NCBI GenBank assembly: GCA_028275505.1
Contig: JAPWUP010000005.1
Coordinates: forward strand, 1 to 56,773
Direction: 5' to 3'
DNA: 56,773 nucleotides
Source: Bryobacteraceae bacterium
GTDB taxonomy: Bacteria > Acidobacteriota > Terriglobia > Bryobacterales > Bryobacteraceae
Under the pieces are notes generated by a model. It saw only the letters and a list, made by a program, of their open reading frames with translations, did no database searches and had not been told where the DNA came from. The position numbers and the translations under genes are program-made. Below are positions 1 to 8,678 of the stretch, piece after piece. Numbering within the stretch: position 1 is the stretch's first letter; each line of letters starts with the position of its first letter.

Positions 1-15
1 GCGCGGAGGTGAAGC

Positions 16-264
16 GTGCAAGTGCTGTGCCTCGTCTGGGGAATCCTGGCCCTGCTCGGGATGGTTGTGGCGTTCTTCCCCTGTCTGGGCGCGCTGAACT
101 GGATCAACATTCCGTTCTCGGCGATCGGGTTGGTCTTGAGCATCGTCACGGTGGCTACCACGCGCGATCCGCGCAAGGGACCGGCCATCGCCGGTCTGGT
201 GATGTGCGCGCTGGCGGTCGTGTTCGGGACGCTGCGCCTGATTCTGGGCGGTGGCGTAATCTGA
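16..264 (+). CDS. Small integral membrane protein (DUF4190-like)
   Basis: An 82-residue protein starting at GTG with GGAGG seven bases upstream, so the start is well supported although the window edge is close. It is almost entirely hydrophobic: one membrane segment at about residues 4-26, a second at about 30-47, a short basic turn (TTRDPRKG), then a Gly/Ala-rich segment to the C-terminus. The pattern of two or three helices with a basic loop followed by Gly-x-x-Ile-Ala-Gly resembles DUF4190-type small membrane proteins. No catalytic residues are visible. Function is unknown; the family match is an inference from pattern only. Confidence 0.7.
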   Translation: MQVLCLVWGILALLGMVVAFFPCLGALNWINIPFSAIGLVLSIVTVATTRDPRKGPAIAGLVMCALAVVFGTLRLILGGGVI

Positions 265-431
265 GGCTCGACGCTTCGCGCGCTTCGGGGCGCCGCACTG
301 CGGATCGGCGAGCCGATGACAAGCCGTTGCGGTGCAAGGCTGCGCGGGGCGTCTGCCAGCCGCGCCTGCTGCCTGAAAACCCCAAACTGCGAGCCGGTCG
401 CGGGACCGATCTATGAAAGTCTGGATTGCGC
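265..431. other. Non-coding gap with inverted repeats
   Basis: No convincing gene lies between the small membrane protein and the receptor promoter. It holds a 14-base inverted repeat ATCGGC-ga-GCCGAT (304-317) and a short hairpin CGGTC-gcgg-GACCG (395-408). GGCTCG (265-270) can also pair with CGAGCC (309-314) directly after the upstream stop codon. None is followed by a T-run, so a terminator role is only possible. Confidence 0.4.
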
Positions 432-461
432 TTTTCGAAGAAGCGGAGTTGGTGATATAAT
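432..461 (+). promoter_or_regulatory. Promoter of the first Oar-like receptor
   Basis: A perfect TATAAT -10 hexamer lies at 456-461 in otherwise GC-rich DNA. The -35 region is weak (TTTTCG at 432-437, 18-base spacer). Transcription would start near 468, giving a leader of about 180 bases before the ATG at 651. Confidence 0.5.
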
Positions 462-465
462 CCGG

Positions 466-650
466 GCCAGCCGGCTTGGAACCCGCAAGGTCCCCGGCAG
501 GTAACTGGCTCAGGAATCAACATGATAGGCCAGCGACCCCGGCCGTGCCCGGCTGCCGGGCGCCCGGAGCCGTTTGGCCGCTCGATTGCGGAATGTGAAA
601 CTAGCTGGGTAGCTCCTCGCTACCACTCGGTAAAGTCAGGAGAAGCAGTC
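466..650 (+). promoter_or_regulatory. Structured 5' leader of the Oar-like receptor gene
   Basis: Between the predicted transcription start and the receptor ATG are several nested inverted repeats. GCCAG (466-470) pairs with CTGGC (505-509), enclosing CCGG/CCGG and ACC-cgcaa-GGT. GCCCGG-ctg-CCGGGC lies at 547-561, and GGTAGC-tcctc-GCTACC at 608-624, just before the AGGAG ribosome site. I do not recognise a known riboswitch class. An upstream in-frame start at 522 would translate this region into Pro/Arg-rich sequence without family features, so I treat it as untranslated. Confidence 0.45.
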
Positions 651-3600
651 ATGACCAAGAGAGCGAATCGGATTGCAAACTTGTTCCTGGCAGCGGTCCT
701 GTGCTCTGCAGGTTTGTCGGCGCAAACCATCTACGGATCGCTGGCGGGCACGGTCTTTGATCCAACGGGCGCCGTGATCCCCAAGGCGAAGGTCGTGGTC
801 CGGAGCCTGGATACGGGCTGGCAGCGGGAACTGACCACGGACGAGGCGGGTTTCTGGCGAGTGCCCGCACTGCTCCAGGGACGCTATGCCGTCGAGGCTT
901 CTGCGCCCGGGTTCGAGACGCTGGTCCGCTCGCCGATTCTGGTTGAACCCACGGTTGAGCGCCGGGTGGACCTGACGCTGAATCCGGGCCAGACCACGGA
1001 AGTGGTAACCGTACAGGCGGAAGCTCCTTTGATCGAGTCCACCAAAGCGCAGCTCAGCCGCGGCGTGGATTCAAGCGCGATCCTGGCGTTGCCGGGTTTG
1101 AACACGCTGAATGGTCTGGCGCTGCTGGCTCCCGGCACCTTGCCCAATGCGCAGGGCCGTCCGGGGTCGGGCTTCGTCGTCAACGGAGCCCGTTCGCGGT
1201 CCAACAACTTCATGATTGACGGGGCCAACAACAACGATCAGTCGCTTTCGACGCCGCGGCAAACCGTGGCTCCCGAAGTTCTGGCCGAGTTCCGCATCAT
1301 CACCAACAACTTCTCGGCGGAATTCGGGCGCAACTCGGGCTCGGTGGTCCAGCAGATCACGCGGTCGGGCACCAATGAGTATCACGGCATCCTGCGGTGG
1401 AGCTGGCTGGGCAACGGGCTGGATGCGCTGACCACGGGCCAGCAGCGGACGTTCAACGCGCAGAAAGCCGCCGGGCGCTCGGATTACGACGCATTGCGCC
1501 GTTCGCGCGGAGTGCTGGTGCGCAATCAGGGCGTAGCCAGCGGCGGAGGGCCGATCAAGAAGAACCACACCTTCTTCTTCACCAGCTACGATTTCGACCT
1601 GCGGCGCAGCAGCGCCTCTCCTGTGGTCACCACCATCTCACCGGAGGGCTATGCCGCGCTGGAAGCCAATCGGGCGGCGTTCGCACCCGGGGCAGTAGAG
1701 TTCCTGAAGAAGTGGTACCCGGTGGCCAACGATCCGACGCCACGCGGCAGCCTGAGTGTGCGGCTGCCGGACGGGCGCACGATCACGGTTCCGCTCCAGC
1801 AGTACAACCGGGCCTCGGCTGAGGGCACGCTGCCTTACGCGCGCAATTTCCACCGCGGCTTCATGAAGGTGGATTCCAAGCTGACCGACAACGACAGCCT
1901 CAGCGTGCGGTACGCCATTGACGACGACTTCGATCCGGGCGCGCCGAACGCGCTCAAGTTCAACCAGATCGGCAGCGCCGGGCGCAATCAGAACGGCGCG
2001 ATCCACCACGTGCGGGTGTTCCGTCCCACACTCATCGCGGAGAACCGCGCCGTCTACGGGCGTCGCTCGTTCCACTTCCCGGAGAACCTTCCGCCCCAGT
2101 TCAGCATCACGGGCAGCGGCTTGCCCGTACTGGGCAACGCGAACTTCCCGCAGTATCGGACGGACAATCTGTACGAATTCAGCAGCACATGGAGCTGGAT
2201 TCGCGGGCGCCACAGCTTCCGCTACGGGGCTCACGTGTTGCGCTACCAGTTGAATTCCTTCTTTGCACCGAACATTCGCGGGACGGTAACTTACCCGAGC
2301 TTCTCCGACTTCCTTTTCGACCGCAATGCTTCCTTCTCCCAATACGCAGGAACCGGTTTGACGCCGGCTCGCACCACCGAGTTTGCGGGCTATTTTGGCG
2401 ATGACTTCCGCGTGACCTCGAGCGTGACGCTAAACCTCGGAATTCGCTACGAGTACACCGGAACGCCGTTCGGCTACTTCTCCAACGCCAGGCCTGACAT
2501 CAACAACTGGGCGCCACGGTTCGGTTTCGCGTGGTCGCCCCGCGGCGGCGGCTGGCTGACGGGCAATGGCAAACTGGCCGTGCGCGGCGGCTATGCCATC
2601 TCCTATGACCAGATCTTCCAAAACATCCTGCTCAACAACTCGCGTAACTATCCGCGCGGAGTTACGGTGACCCTGGACGGCATCAGTGGCCGGCGGCTGT
2701 GGGACCCGGCCAATTTCCCGTCTCCTCCCACGCCCGAGGATTTCGTCCGGCTGGGTGGCAATCCCAACTTGCTTCCTGTCCGCTTGTACTCGCCGGACAA
2801 GCGGGTCGCACAGCCCTACGGTCAACAGTTTTCCTTTGGCATCGAGCGCCAGCTTTACCAGGATTTCGCGCTCAAGATCTTCTATGTTGGCTCGCGGGGC
2901 GTGAAGCTGGTACGCGAAGTCGAAGCCAATCTGGGCTTCACGGCCGCAGCCATCAACGCCAATCCGTCCGTTTACCAAAGCGTGCTGCCCACGCTCAAGC
3001 CGGTGCTTGGCGCGGGTGGCGTCATCACGGCCTATCGCCGTGATCCGGACCGCGGCTCGATCCTGGTGGGCGACGGCTACGCCCAATCCGTGTACCACTC
3101 CTTGCAGGTCAGTTTCGACAAGCGGTTCCGGCGTGGCCTGCAATTCCAGAACAGCTACACGTGGAGCTCGTTCATCAACGACTCGGACGATATCCTGGGA
3201 GGCCAGGCCAATCGGACCCTGCCGTCGAATCCCCTGAATCTGCGCCACGACCGTGGCCGCTCAGGCTATGACCAGCCGCACCGCTTCACCTCCGGCTACA
3301 TCTACGAGTTCCCCAATATCCGCGAGGGTCGCGGCGTGCTGGGCAGGATCGCGGGAGGCTGGTCGCTGTCGGGCGTGACCACGGTGGCTTCCGGAACACC
3401 CTACAGCATCTTCAACAGCTTCAACGCTCTTGGGATTCTGCCCGGCCAGATCTCAACGATCCATCTGTCCCAGCGCGCCAGCTACAACCCGGCAGGCCCT
3501 CCCAGGACCGGAACCAACCCGACCATACCGACGCCCCGGTTCATCGCCAATCCTGCCAACTCGGGGATCGTGGGCAACCTGGGCGCCAACACGGAGCGCG

Positions 3601-3836
3601 TGGGCAGGACCGTGAATTTCGACGCAGCCCTGTCGAAACGGATTACCACCTGGGCTGACCGCGGTCACGCGCTCGAGCTGCGGTGGGAGGTCTTCAACGC
3701 GCTGAACCATCGCAATTTCGTCTTGATTCCGGCCAACACGGTCAGCGCCAACACGGATCCGACCACGTTCATGAACTTGGGCTTCACCGACGTGGGCGGT
3801 CGCAGCATGCTATTCAACGTGCGCTACCACTTCTAG
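651..3836 (+). CDS. Oar-like TonB-dependent receptor with carboxypeptidase-regulatory domain
   Basis: Outer-membrane receptor-type protein of 1061 residues. The start is the ATG at 651, preceded by AGGAG, because it opens a clear signal peptide (MTKRANRIANLFLAAVLCSA...LSAQ); the ORF-track start at 522 has neither feature. Order of domains: signal peptide, carboxypeptidase-regulatory beta-sandwich (about 27-115), plug-like region (about 125-240, with VVNGARSRSNNFMIDGANNN), then a long beta-barrel ending in NVRYHF with terminal aromatic Phe. This architecture is the Oar/Cna-B type abundant in Acidobacteria. Substrate is unknown; such proteins are assumed to import or bind large substrates. It has its own promoter and leader and is convergent with the sulfotransferase. 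Confidence 0.9.
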   Translation: MTKRANRIANLFLAAVLCSAGLSAQTIYGSLAGTVFDPTGAVIPKAKVVVRSLDTGWQRELTTDEAGFWRVPALLQGRYAVEASAPGFETLVRSPILVEPTVERRVDLTLNPGQTTEVVTVQAEAPLIESTKAQLSRGVDSSAILALPGLNTLNGLALLAPGTLPNAQGRPGSGFVVNGARSRSNNFMIDGANNNDQSLSTPRQTVAPEVLAEFRIITNNFSAEFGRNSGSVVQQITRSGTNEYHGILRWSWLGNGLDALTTGQQRTFNAQKAAGRSDYDALRRSRGVLVRNQGVASGGGPIKKNHTFFFTSYDFDLRRSSASPVVTTISPEGYAALEANRAAFAPGAVEFLKKWYPVANDPTPRGSLSVRLPDGRTITVPLQQYNRASAEGTLPYARNFHRGFMKVDSKLTDNDSLSVRYAIDDDFDPGAPNALKFNQIGSAGRNQNGAIHHVRVFRPTLIAENRAVYGRRSFHFPENLPPQFSITGSGLPVLGNANFPQYRTDNLYEFSSTWSWIRGRHSFRYGAHVLRYQLNSFFAPNIRGTVTYPSFSDFLFDRNASFSQYAGTGLTPARTTEFAGYFGDDFRVTSSVTLNLGIRYEYTGTPFGYFSNARPDINNWAPRFGFAWSPRGGGWLTGNGKLAVRGGYAISYDQIFQNILLNNSRNYPRGVTVTLDGISGRRLWDPANFPSPPTPEDFVRLGGNPNLLPVRLYSPDKRVAQPYGQQFSFGIERQLYQDFALKIFYVGSRGVKLVREVEANLGFTAAAINANPSVYQSVLPTLKPVLGAGGVITAYRRDPDRGSILVGDGYAQSVYHSLQVSFDKRFRRGLQFQNSYTWSSFINDSDDILGGQANRTLPSNPLNLRHDRGRSGYDQPHRFTSGYIYEFPNIREGRGVLGRIAGGWSLSGVTTVASGTPYSIFNSFNALGILPGQISTIHLSQRASYNPAGPPRTGTNPTIPTPRFIANPANSGIVGNLGANTERVGRTVNFDAALSKRITTWADRGHALELRWEVFNALNHRNFVLIPANTVSANTDPTTFMNLGFTDVGGRSMLFNVRYHF

Positions 3837-3864
3837 ACGGCCAGACTGCGGCGTGCTGGCGGAT

Positions 3865-4452
3865 TCAATCCCGAAGCGCCGCTTCGGGAGGAGGGCAGAC
3901 GCGTTGCCGGTAGAGGCGGCGGTCCGCCTGGCGGGCCATGGCCTCGCAATCGAGCGGCATACCGAGGAAGTTCGCAATCCGCCGGGCCTGCTGGAACGGG
4001 TCCGCCAGCACGTCGTGATAACGGACCGTGCACAGAGCGACCCCTGGTATCTGGCGTACCAGCGCCAGCACCTGCTGCTGATGAGCCGCCAGGGCTCGGA
4101 CCAGGGCCTCGCCTTCGAGCGGCGCAGCCCCGCCATGCCGGCGAATCATCGCTACCTGGGACGCAGCCACCTCCGCCAACGGGCGTTCCATGTACAGCAC
4201 GCGGTATTCATACCCTGGCGGCAACGCCCACAGTAGCGAGGAGACGATCTTGACCGCCTTGCCCTCCGCCATCCGGATGAGTTCAGGCTCGCGGGGCAGG
4301 CGTTTGGCAGGCTCCCACTCGAAATAGCCCCGCGGGTTGTCCTCGTCGGCCACGCGCAGCCCGTCGGTGAGCACGGGCAGGCCGCCGGCTTTCAGCATCT
4401 GCATGAGCAGCGACGTGCCCGAACGGGGAAGGCCCGAGACCACGACGATCAC
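3865..4452 (-). CDS. Sulfotransferase-family protein
   Basis: A 195-residue soluble protein. The N-terminal motif GLPRSGTSLL is the PAPS-binding P-loop-like signature of sulfotransferases (VVVSGLPRSGTS at residues 3-14). A later segment, YRVLYMERPLAEVAASQ, matches the 3'-phosphate-binding region with its conserved Arg and Ser. Expected reaction: transfer of sulfuryl from PAPS to a carbohydrate, lipid or protein acceptor, probably in the cytoplasm. The start codon overlaps the stop of the upstream phosphodiesterase-TPR gene by four bases, so translation is likely coupled. It is the last gene of the PEP-CTERM operon. It is shorter than many sulfotransferases (about 250-300 residues), so the acceptor side may be reduced. 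Confidence 0.8.
   Translation of the reverse strand: MIVVVSGLPRSGTSLLMQMLKAGGLPVLTDGLRVADEDNPRGYFEWEPAKRLPREPELIRMAEGKAVKIVSSLLWALPPGYEYRVLYMERPLAEVAASQVAMIRRHGGAAPLEGEALVRALAAHQQQVLALVRQIPGVALCTVRYHDVLADPFQQARRIANFLGMPLDCEAMARQADRRLYRQRVCPPPEAALRD
3870..3888. terminator. Stem-loop shared by convergent genes
   Basis: A perfect 8-base-pair stem, CCCGAAGC-gcc-GCTTCGGG, lies 33 bases after the receptor stop. It sits inside the last codons of the convergent sulfotransferase gene, encoding part of its PEAALRD tail. There is no T-run on either side, so intrinsic termination is plausible but not certain. Confidence 0.45.
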
Positions 4453-6449
4453 GTCCGAGTGCTCTCCTGTCGCTCTCGCAAGAGCTGATCATAGCGCAAG
4501 CGGTGCTGGACCGCTTTGCCCGGATCGCCTCCCGGACGCCCGTAGAGCGCAGCCAGCCAGCGATGCGCGCCGGCCAGACCCGGCTGCATGGAGAGGGCGA
4601 GTTCGAAAGCCTGGATGGCGCGCTCGTAACGCCCCAGACGCGCGAGGGCGATGCCCAACAGATAATGGCCCGCGGGCAGAAAGTGCTCCAGCCCCACGGC
4701 CTCCAAAGCCGCTTCCGCAGCTTCCTCGAAGCGCTTCTGACGCAAGCGCACGCGGCACAGACCCAGGTAGGCGGCGGGCAGATCCGCGTCCAGCTCCACA
4801 GCCTTCAGGAAGGCGCGCTCGGCATCCTCCAGCCGACCCAGTCTGAGATAGGCCGAGCCTAGACGGACGTAGAGAGCCGGCAGCCTGCTTTCGTCCTTTT
4901 CCAGGCGAATCAGCCGCTCCAGAGCTTCGTCCGCCCGCTCCTCAAGCAGGTCGGTCATCGCCAGCAGCCATTCAGCCCACGGCCTCCGCTCCTCGCTTTC
5001 GAGCAGGCTTCCGAGGAGCTGGCGGGCGCGTTCGCGCTCCCCCAAGGACAGAAGGCACTGGGCCAGCGGAACCACGTAACGCGGCTCGCCGGCGTGGTCC
5101 CGCACAAGTTCCTCCAGGATTGGCAAGGCCAGGCGCGGCCGCTGCGTATCGAGGTACACCTGGGCCAGATTGAATCGGGACTCGCGGACCGCCATCGCGA
5201 CGGCCTGGGAGCGTTCGGGCGACGGTGGTTCGATGTAGCCCAGCGCCACGAACTGCTGGATCAGGGCCTGTGCCGCTACGGGATCCACCCGCTGATCGGC
5301 GCCGTGCATGCCTGCCTCGCCGGGAACCTCCTCCCAGCTCGGGATCGTTTCCAGGCGGGGAGGTTTCTCGAAGACCTGCAACAGAACCTTCCCGTCCATG
5401 TCGCGCCCGACGGGCAAGCCGAACAAAGCGAGCACGGTCGGCGTAATGTCGAGGACGCTAGCGCCGTAGATCCGTTCGTCGCGGCGAATCCCGGGGCCAG
5501 CCAGACAGAAGATTCCCACCGGCCGGTGGGCGACGGCGGGTCCGGCGGGCTCGCGCGGGATGCGCCGTGGCAACAGCCGACCCGAATGGAAGCCGTGGTC
5601 GGAGACCAGCATGACGGTGGCCTCCGGACCGGCCAGTTCGAGCAGGCGTGCCAGCATCATATCGTGGAAGCGATAGGCCCCGGCCAGTACGTCGCGGTAA
5701 ATCTCGCGGTCGCGTTCGGGCACGCCTTCCATCGCCGGGGGATGATAGGCGGCAAAGGCATGAGAGAAATGGTCCAGCGCGTCGTAGTAGACCGCGGCGA
5801 AGTCCCAGTCCTCGTGCTCCAGGATCCACGTGATCGCGTTGTGCACCGAAACGCACTCGGCCAGGATGATGGCGAAGCCTGCCAGTCGCCTGTCACGGTC
5901 TTGGTCAATCTCGGCAGCACGAGGGATGAAAGGAAGAATCTCTTCTTCCCCGAATTCGCCCGGATGAACGCGAAGAGCGGCGAAGGTTTCGCTCAGTTGC
6001 TCCGGGTGGATCGAGCCCGAGGGCAAGGGCCAAGGCTGCCCATGGGGCGCCGTGGCGCGCTGGAACAGGGGCGAAACCGCGATCCCGCGGATCGGCTCAG
6101 CCGGATGCGTGGCCATCCACGCCACCACGTGGGTGCGCAGGCCTTGCTGCGTCAGGATGTTCCAGACGGCCTTGACCTTGCGGGACTGACTGGATGCAGG
6201 CCGAACGCCTCCGCTCACCGGATCCGGCTCCATGAAGCCGAGAATTCCGTGCTTGTCGGGAAGCTTGCCAGTGGCGATTGAGGTCCAGATGAGGGGCGAA
6301 AGCAGAGGCCGGATGCTGGCGAGATTGCCTATGACCCCGCGCTGGATGAGTCGTTCCAGCGCGGGCATCAAGCCCGCATCCAGCAGGGGATTGATGAACC
6401 GCCAGTCGGCGCCGTCCCAGCCGATCAGCAGGAGCCTGCGGGCGCTCAT
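4449..6449 (-). CDS. Alkaline phosphatase superfamily phosphodiesterase with C-terminal TPR repeats
   Basis: 666 residues. The N-terminal half (about 5-370) is a type I phosphodiesterase/nucleotide pyrophosphatase-like domain. It has a metal-binding Asp in IGWDGADW (residues 9-16), a likely nucleophile Thr56 in IWTSIATGKLP, a second metal set in YYDALDHFSHAF, and VSDHGFHSG. The C-terminal half (about 430-655) is a run of tetratricopeptide repeats (LGSAYLRLGRLEDAERAFLKA and similar). No signal peptide is visible, so it is probably cytoplasmic or acts at the inner face of the membrane. The ATG at 6449 has GGGCGG upstream. It is nine bases downstream of the PEP-CTERM gene and overlaps the sulfotransferase by four bases. 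The substrate is not evident; a role in glycan or phospho-glycan metabolism is inference from the neighbours. Confidence 0.82.
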   Translation of the reverse strand: MSARRLLLIGWDGADWRFINPLLDAGLMPALERLIQRGVIGNLASIRPLLSPLIWTSIATGKLPDKHGILGFMEPDPVSGGVRPASSQSRKVKAVWNILTQQGLRTHVVAWMATHPAEPIRGIAVSPLFQRATAPHGQPWPLPSGSIHPEQLSETFAALRVHPGEFGEEEILPFIPRAAEIDQDRDRRLAGFAIILAECVSVHNAITWILEHEDWDFAAVYYDALDHFSHAFAAYHPPAMEGVPERDREIYRDVLAGAYRFHDMMLARLLELAGPEATVMLVSDHGFHSGRLLPRRIPREPAGPAVAHRPVGIFCLAGPGIRRDERIYGASVLDITPTVLALFGLPVGRDMDGKVLLQVFEKPPRLETIPSWEEVPGEAGMHGADQRVDPVAAQALIQQFVALGYIEPPSPERSQAVAMAVRESRFNLAQVYLDTQRPRLALPILEELVRDHAGEPRYVVPLAQCLLSLGERERARQLLGSLLESEERRPWAEWLLAMTDLLEERADEALERLIRLEKDESRLPALYVRLGSAYLRLGRLEDAERAFLKAVELDADLPAAYLGLCRVRLRQKRFEEAAEAALEAVGLEHFLPAGHYLLGIALARLGRYERAIQAFELALSMQPGLAGAHRWLAALYGRPGGDPGKAVQHRLRYDQLLRERQESTRT

Positions 6450-6458
6450 CCACCGCCC

Positions 6459-7145
6459 TCAGGCCGCGCGTGACTGCGCCTTGCGCTTTCGCCAGAGGGC
6501 AAGACCCGCAAAGCCAAGAGCGAGCAGGCTCAGAGTGCCGGGTTCGGGAACAACGCCGGTGTCGCCCGCCCGGATGCCTGCGCCGGGCGTGTCGTCGTAG
6601 GCCCAGTCCTTGACCGTTGCAGAGATGGTCAGGAGATCGGCGTTAACCGAAACATCCATGCGGACCCAGCCGTAGTGGGTGTTGGGCCCGATCAAGAACC
6701 GCAAGCCCAGATAGCCATCACGCACGTTAGCCCAAGGCCCCCATATGTACCGCCCCCCATAGTAGCGATAGTAGGAGACAGCCGCCATCAGTCCGCTGGC
6801 ACCGAACGGGGCGGCCGGACCGACCGAGTAGCCCGCCGGCAACGGGCTGACCTGAAACCCAGGCGCCACGACGCCATTGGCGCCCACCCGCAGTTGCCGC
6901 ATGTACCAACTGTACGTGACCCATCTGGCCGCTGTCGTGAAGGTGACGTCGGGGCTACCGTCGGAGTTCAGGTCCAACTGAAATCCGGTGTTGGTGTAGG
7001 TGTGATCAGGTGGGTTGACGTAGATCACGCCGGCTTCGGCGGGGGCGCCGGCCGCCAGCATGCCCGCTCCTGCCGCCAGCGCATAAGCAAAGAGCCTCTT
7101 CTCGTGCTTCCTCTCGGGGCTGGTATCGGATTTCGGGACTTGCAT
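6459..7145 (-). CDS. PEP-CTERM sorting-domain protein
   Basis: 228 residues from the ATG at 7145. After a basic N-terminus comes a hydrophobic signal segment (LFAYALAAGAGMLAAGAPAEA), a secreted body rich in Tyr, Gly and Asn, and a C-terminal tripartite sorting signal: VPEPGTL, a hydrophobic helix (LSLLALGFAGLAL) and the basic tail WRKRK. This is the classic PEP-CTERM signal recognised by exosortase, which places the protein at the cell surface or in extracellular matrix. No exosortase gene lies in this window. I prefer ATG 7145 over the TTG at 7181 because TTGCCC-17-TAGAAT ends seven bases before that ATG, leaving no room for a leader. It heads a three-gene operon. Confidence 0.88.
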   Translation of the reverse strand: MQVPKSDTSPERKHEKRLFAYALAAGAGMLAAGAPAEAGVIYVNPPDHTYTNTGFQLDLNSDGSPDVTFTTAARWVTYSWYMRQLRVGANGVVAPGFQVSPLPAGYSVGPAAPFGASGLMAAVSYYRYYGGRYIWGPWANVRDGYLGLRFLIGPNTHYGWVRMDVSVNADLLTISATVKDWAYDDTPGAGIRAGDTGVVPEPGTLSLLALGFAGLALWRKRKAQSRAA

Positions 7146-7152
7146 CGCCGGA

Positions 7153-7181
7153 ATTCTAACATTCTTTCTGGCGCTGGGCAA
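7153..7181 (-). promoter_or_regulatory. Promoter of the PEP-CTERM operon, leaderless type
   Basis: On the minus strand TTGCCC (7181-7176), a 17-base spacer and TAGAAT (7158-7153) are followed by seven bases and the ATG at 7145. Transcription would begin at or next to the start codon. There is no Shine-Dalgarno sequence. Confidence 0.55.
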
Positions 7182-7257
7182 GGATCAGATTAAGGCACCA
7201 GGTACTAGTACTCTCGGTCGGTAGCCCGGATCTCGAGGCGAAACGGTTGGGCCGCAC

Positions 7258-7287
7258 TGGACGGCGCCACCAGCGGTTTGCTACACT
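7258..7287 (+). promoter_or_regulatory. Promoter of the rplA-rpoC operon
   Basis: TGGACG (7258-7263), an 18-base spacer and TACACT (7282-7287) match the sigma-70 pattern moderately well. A start near 7294 would put the hairpin leader 7293-7350 at the 5' end of the transcript. Confidence 0.45.
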
Positions 7288-7292
7288 GTGTG

Positions 7293-7350
7293 TTTCACCC
7301 GCAGTGAGAGAAACCCTCCGTGGGAGGTGATGCCCGAGGCGGGCGTCACC
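7293..7350 (+). promoter_or_regulatory. Hairpin leader before rplA, possible ribosomal-protein binding site
   Basis: Three stems can form. TTTCAC/GTGAGA around 7293-7309 is the first. CCCTCC/GGGAGG lies at 7314-7327. A strong one, GGTGA-t-GCCCG-agg-CGGGC-g-TCACC, spans 7326-7350. The last two share GG at 7326-7327 and so compete. Autoregulatory leaders bound by L1 or by L10(L12) are known in this operon type. Which protein, if any, binds here is inference. Confidence 0.45.
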
Positions 7351-7371
7351 GTTTGTACCAGCGAGGTCATC

Positions 7372-8076
<705 letters not shown>

Positions 8077-8094
8077 GGGACGACGAGGGGCGTC

Positions 8095-8622
8095 ATGAAG
8101 AACAAGCAAGCCAAACAAGAGGAAGTAGAGAGTCTGCGGCGCGAATTGCAGCGCTGCCCTCACGTGTTTCTGACCGGTTTTGACAAGCTGACGGTGGCCC
8201 AGGATTTCGAATTGCGCAAGGCGGTACGGGCGGCCGGCGGTCGCTATCGCGTGATCAAGAACACGCTGGCCGAGCGGGCGGCGGAAGGGACGCCGGCGGC
8301 CAGCCTTTTAAAAGGGCTCACCGGGATGAACTCGCTGGCCTACACGGACGGCGATCCGGTGGCTCTGGCCAAGGCCCTGACCCGGTACGCAAAGGAAAAT
8401 CCGGTGCTGACGTTCAAGGCGGGGATGGTCGAAGGCCGGGTCATTGACGTCAGCGCGATTCAGCAACTGGCCGAGCTGCCGCCTCGCGAAGAGCTCATGG
8501 CCAAGCTGTTGTTCCTGATCCAGGCGCCCGCCCAGCGGTTGGTCACCGCCCTCCAGGCGGTTGGTAGGAATCTGGCGGTGGTGCTGGATCAGGGTGTCAA
8601 GGAGCAAAAGTTTCGGGCTTGA
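8095..8622 (+). CDS. rplJ: 50S ribosomal protein L10
   Basis: 175 residues, typical for L10. It forms the base of the L10(L12) stalk and holds L7/L12 dimers through its C-terminal helix. The N-terminal RNA-binding domain contains the usual FxLRKAVRAAGGRYRVIKNTLAE-type segment, and the body includes GMVEGRVIDVSAIQQLAELPPREELMAKL. The ATG at 8095 lies 18 bases after the rplA stop with GAGGGG upstream, so the pair is cotranscribed. The space is too short for a separate L10 leader, so any L10-type feedback would have to act on the rplA leader or by translational coupling. Confidence 0.97.
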   Translation: MKNKQAKQEEVESLRRELQRCPHVFLTGFDKLTVAQDFELRKAVRAAGGRYRVIKNTLAERAAEGTPAASLLKGLTGMNSLAYTDGDPVALAKALTRYAKENPVLTFKAGMVEGRVIDVSAIQQLAELPPREELMAKLLFLIQAPAQRLVTALQAVGRNLAVVLDQGVKEQKFRA

Positions 8623-8678
8623 GGCGCCGAACAGCGGGTCCTCGCCCGATCCGAGTTTTATCAGCAGGAGTTTGAGAA

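Noticed and set aside
522-650. N-terminal extension of the first Oar-like receptor in the ORF track
   Set aside because: It has no signal peptide, and the ATG at 651 has a ribosome site and one. The region contains the leader stems.
5094-6281. 395-codon open frame antisense to the phosphodiesterase-TPR gene
   Set aside because: Shadow frame: no ribosome site, no recognisable domain, and its antisense partner has full catalytic motifs.
7202-7211. GTACTAGTAC palindrome between the PEP-CTERM and rplA promoters
   Set aside because: Ten-base palindromes occur by chance, and no second copy or known site was found.
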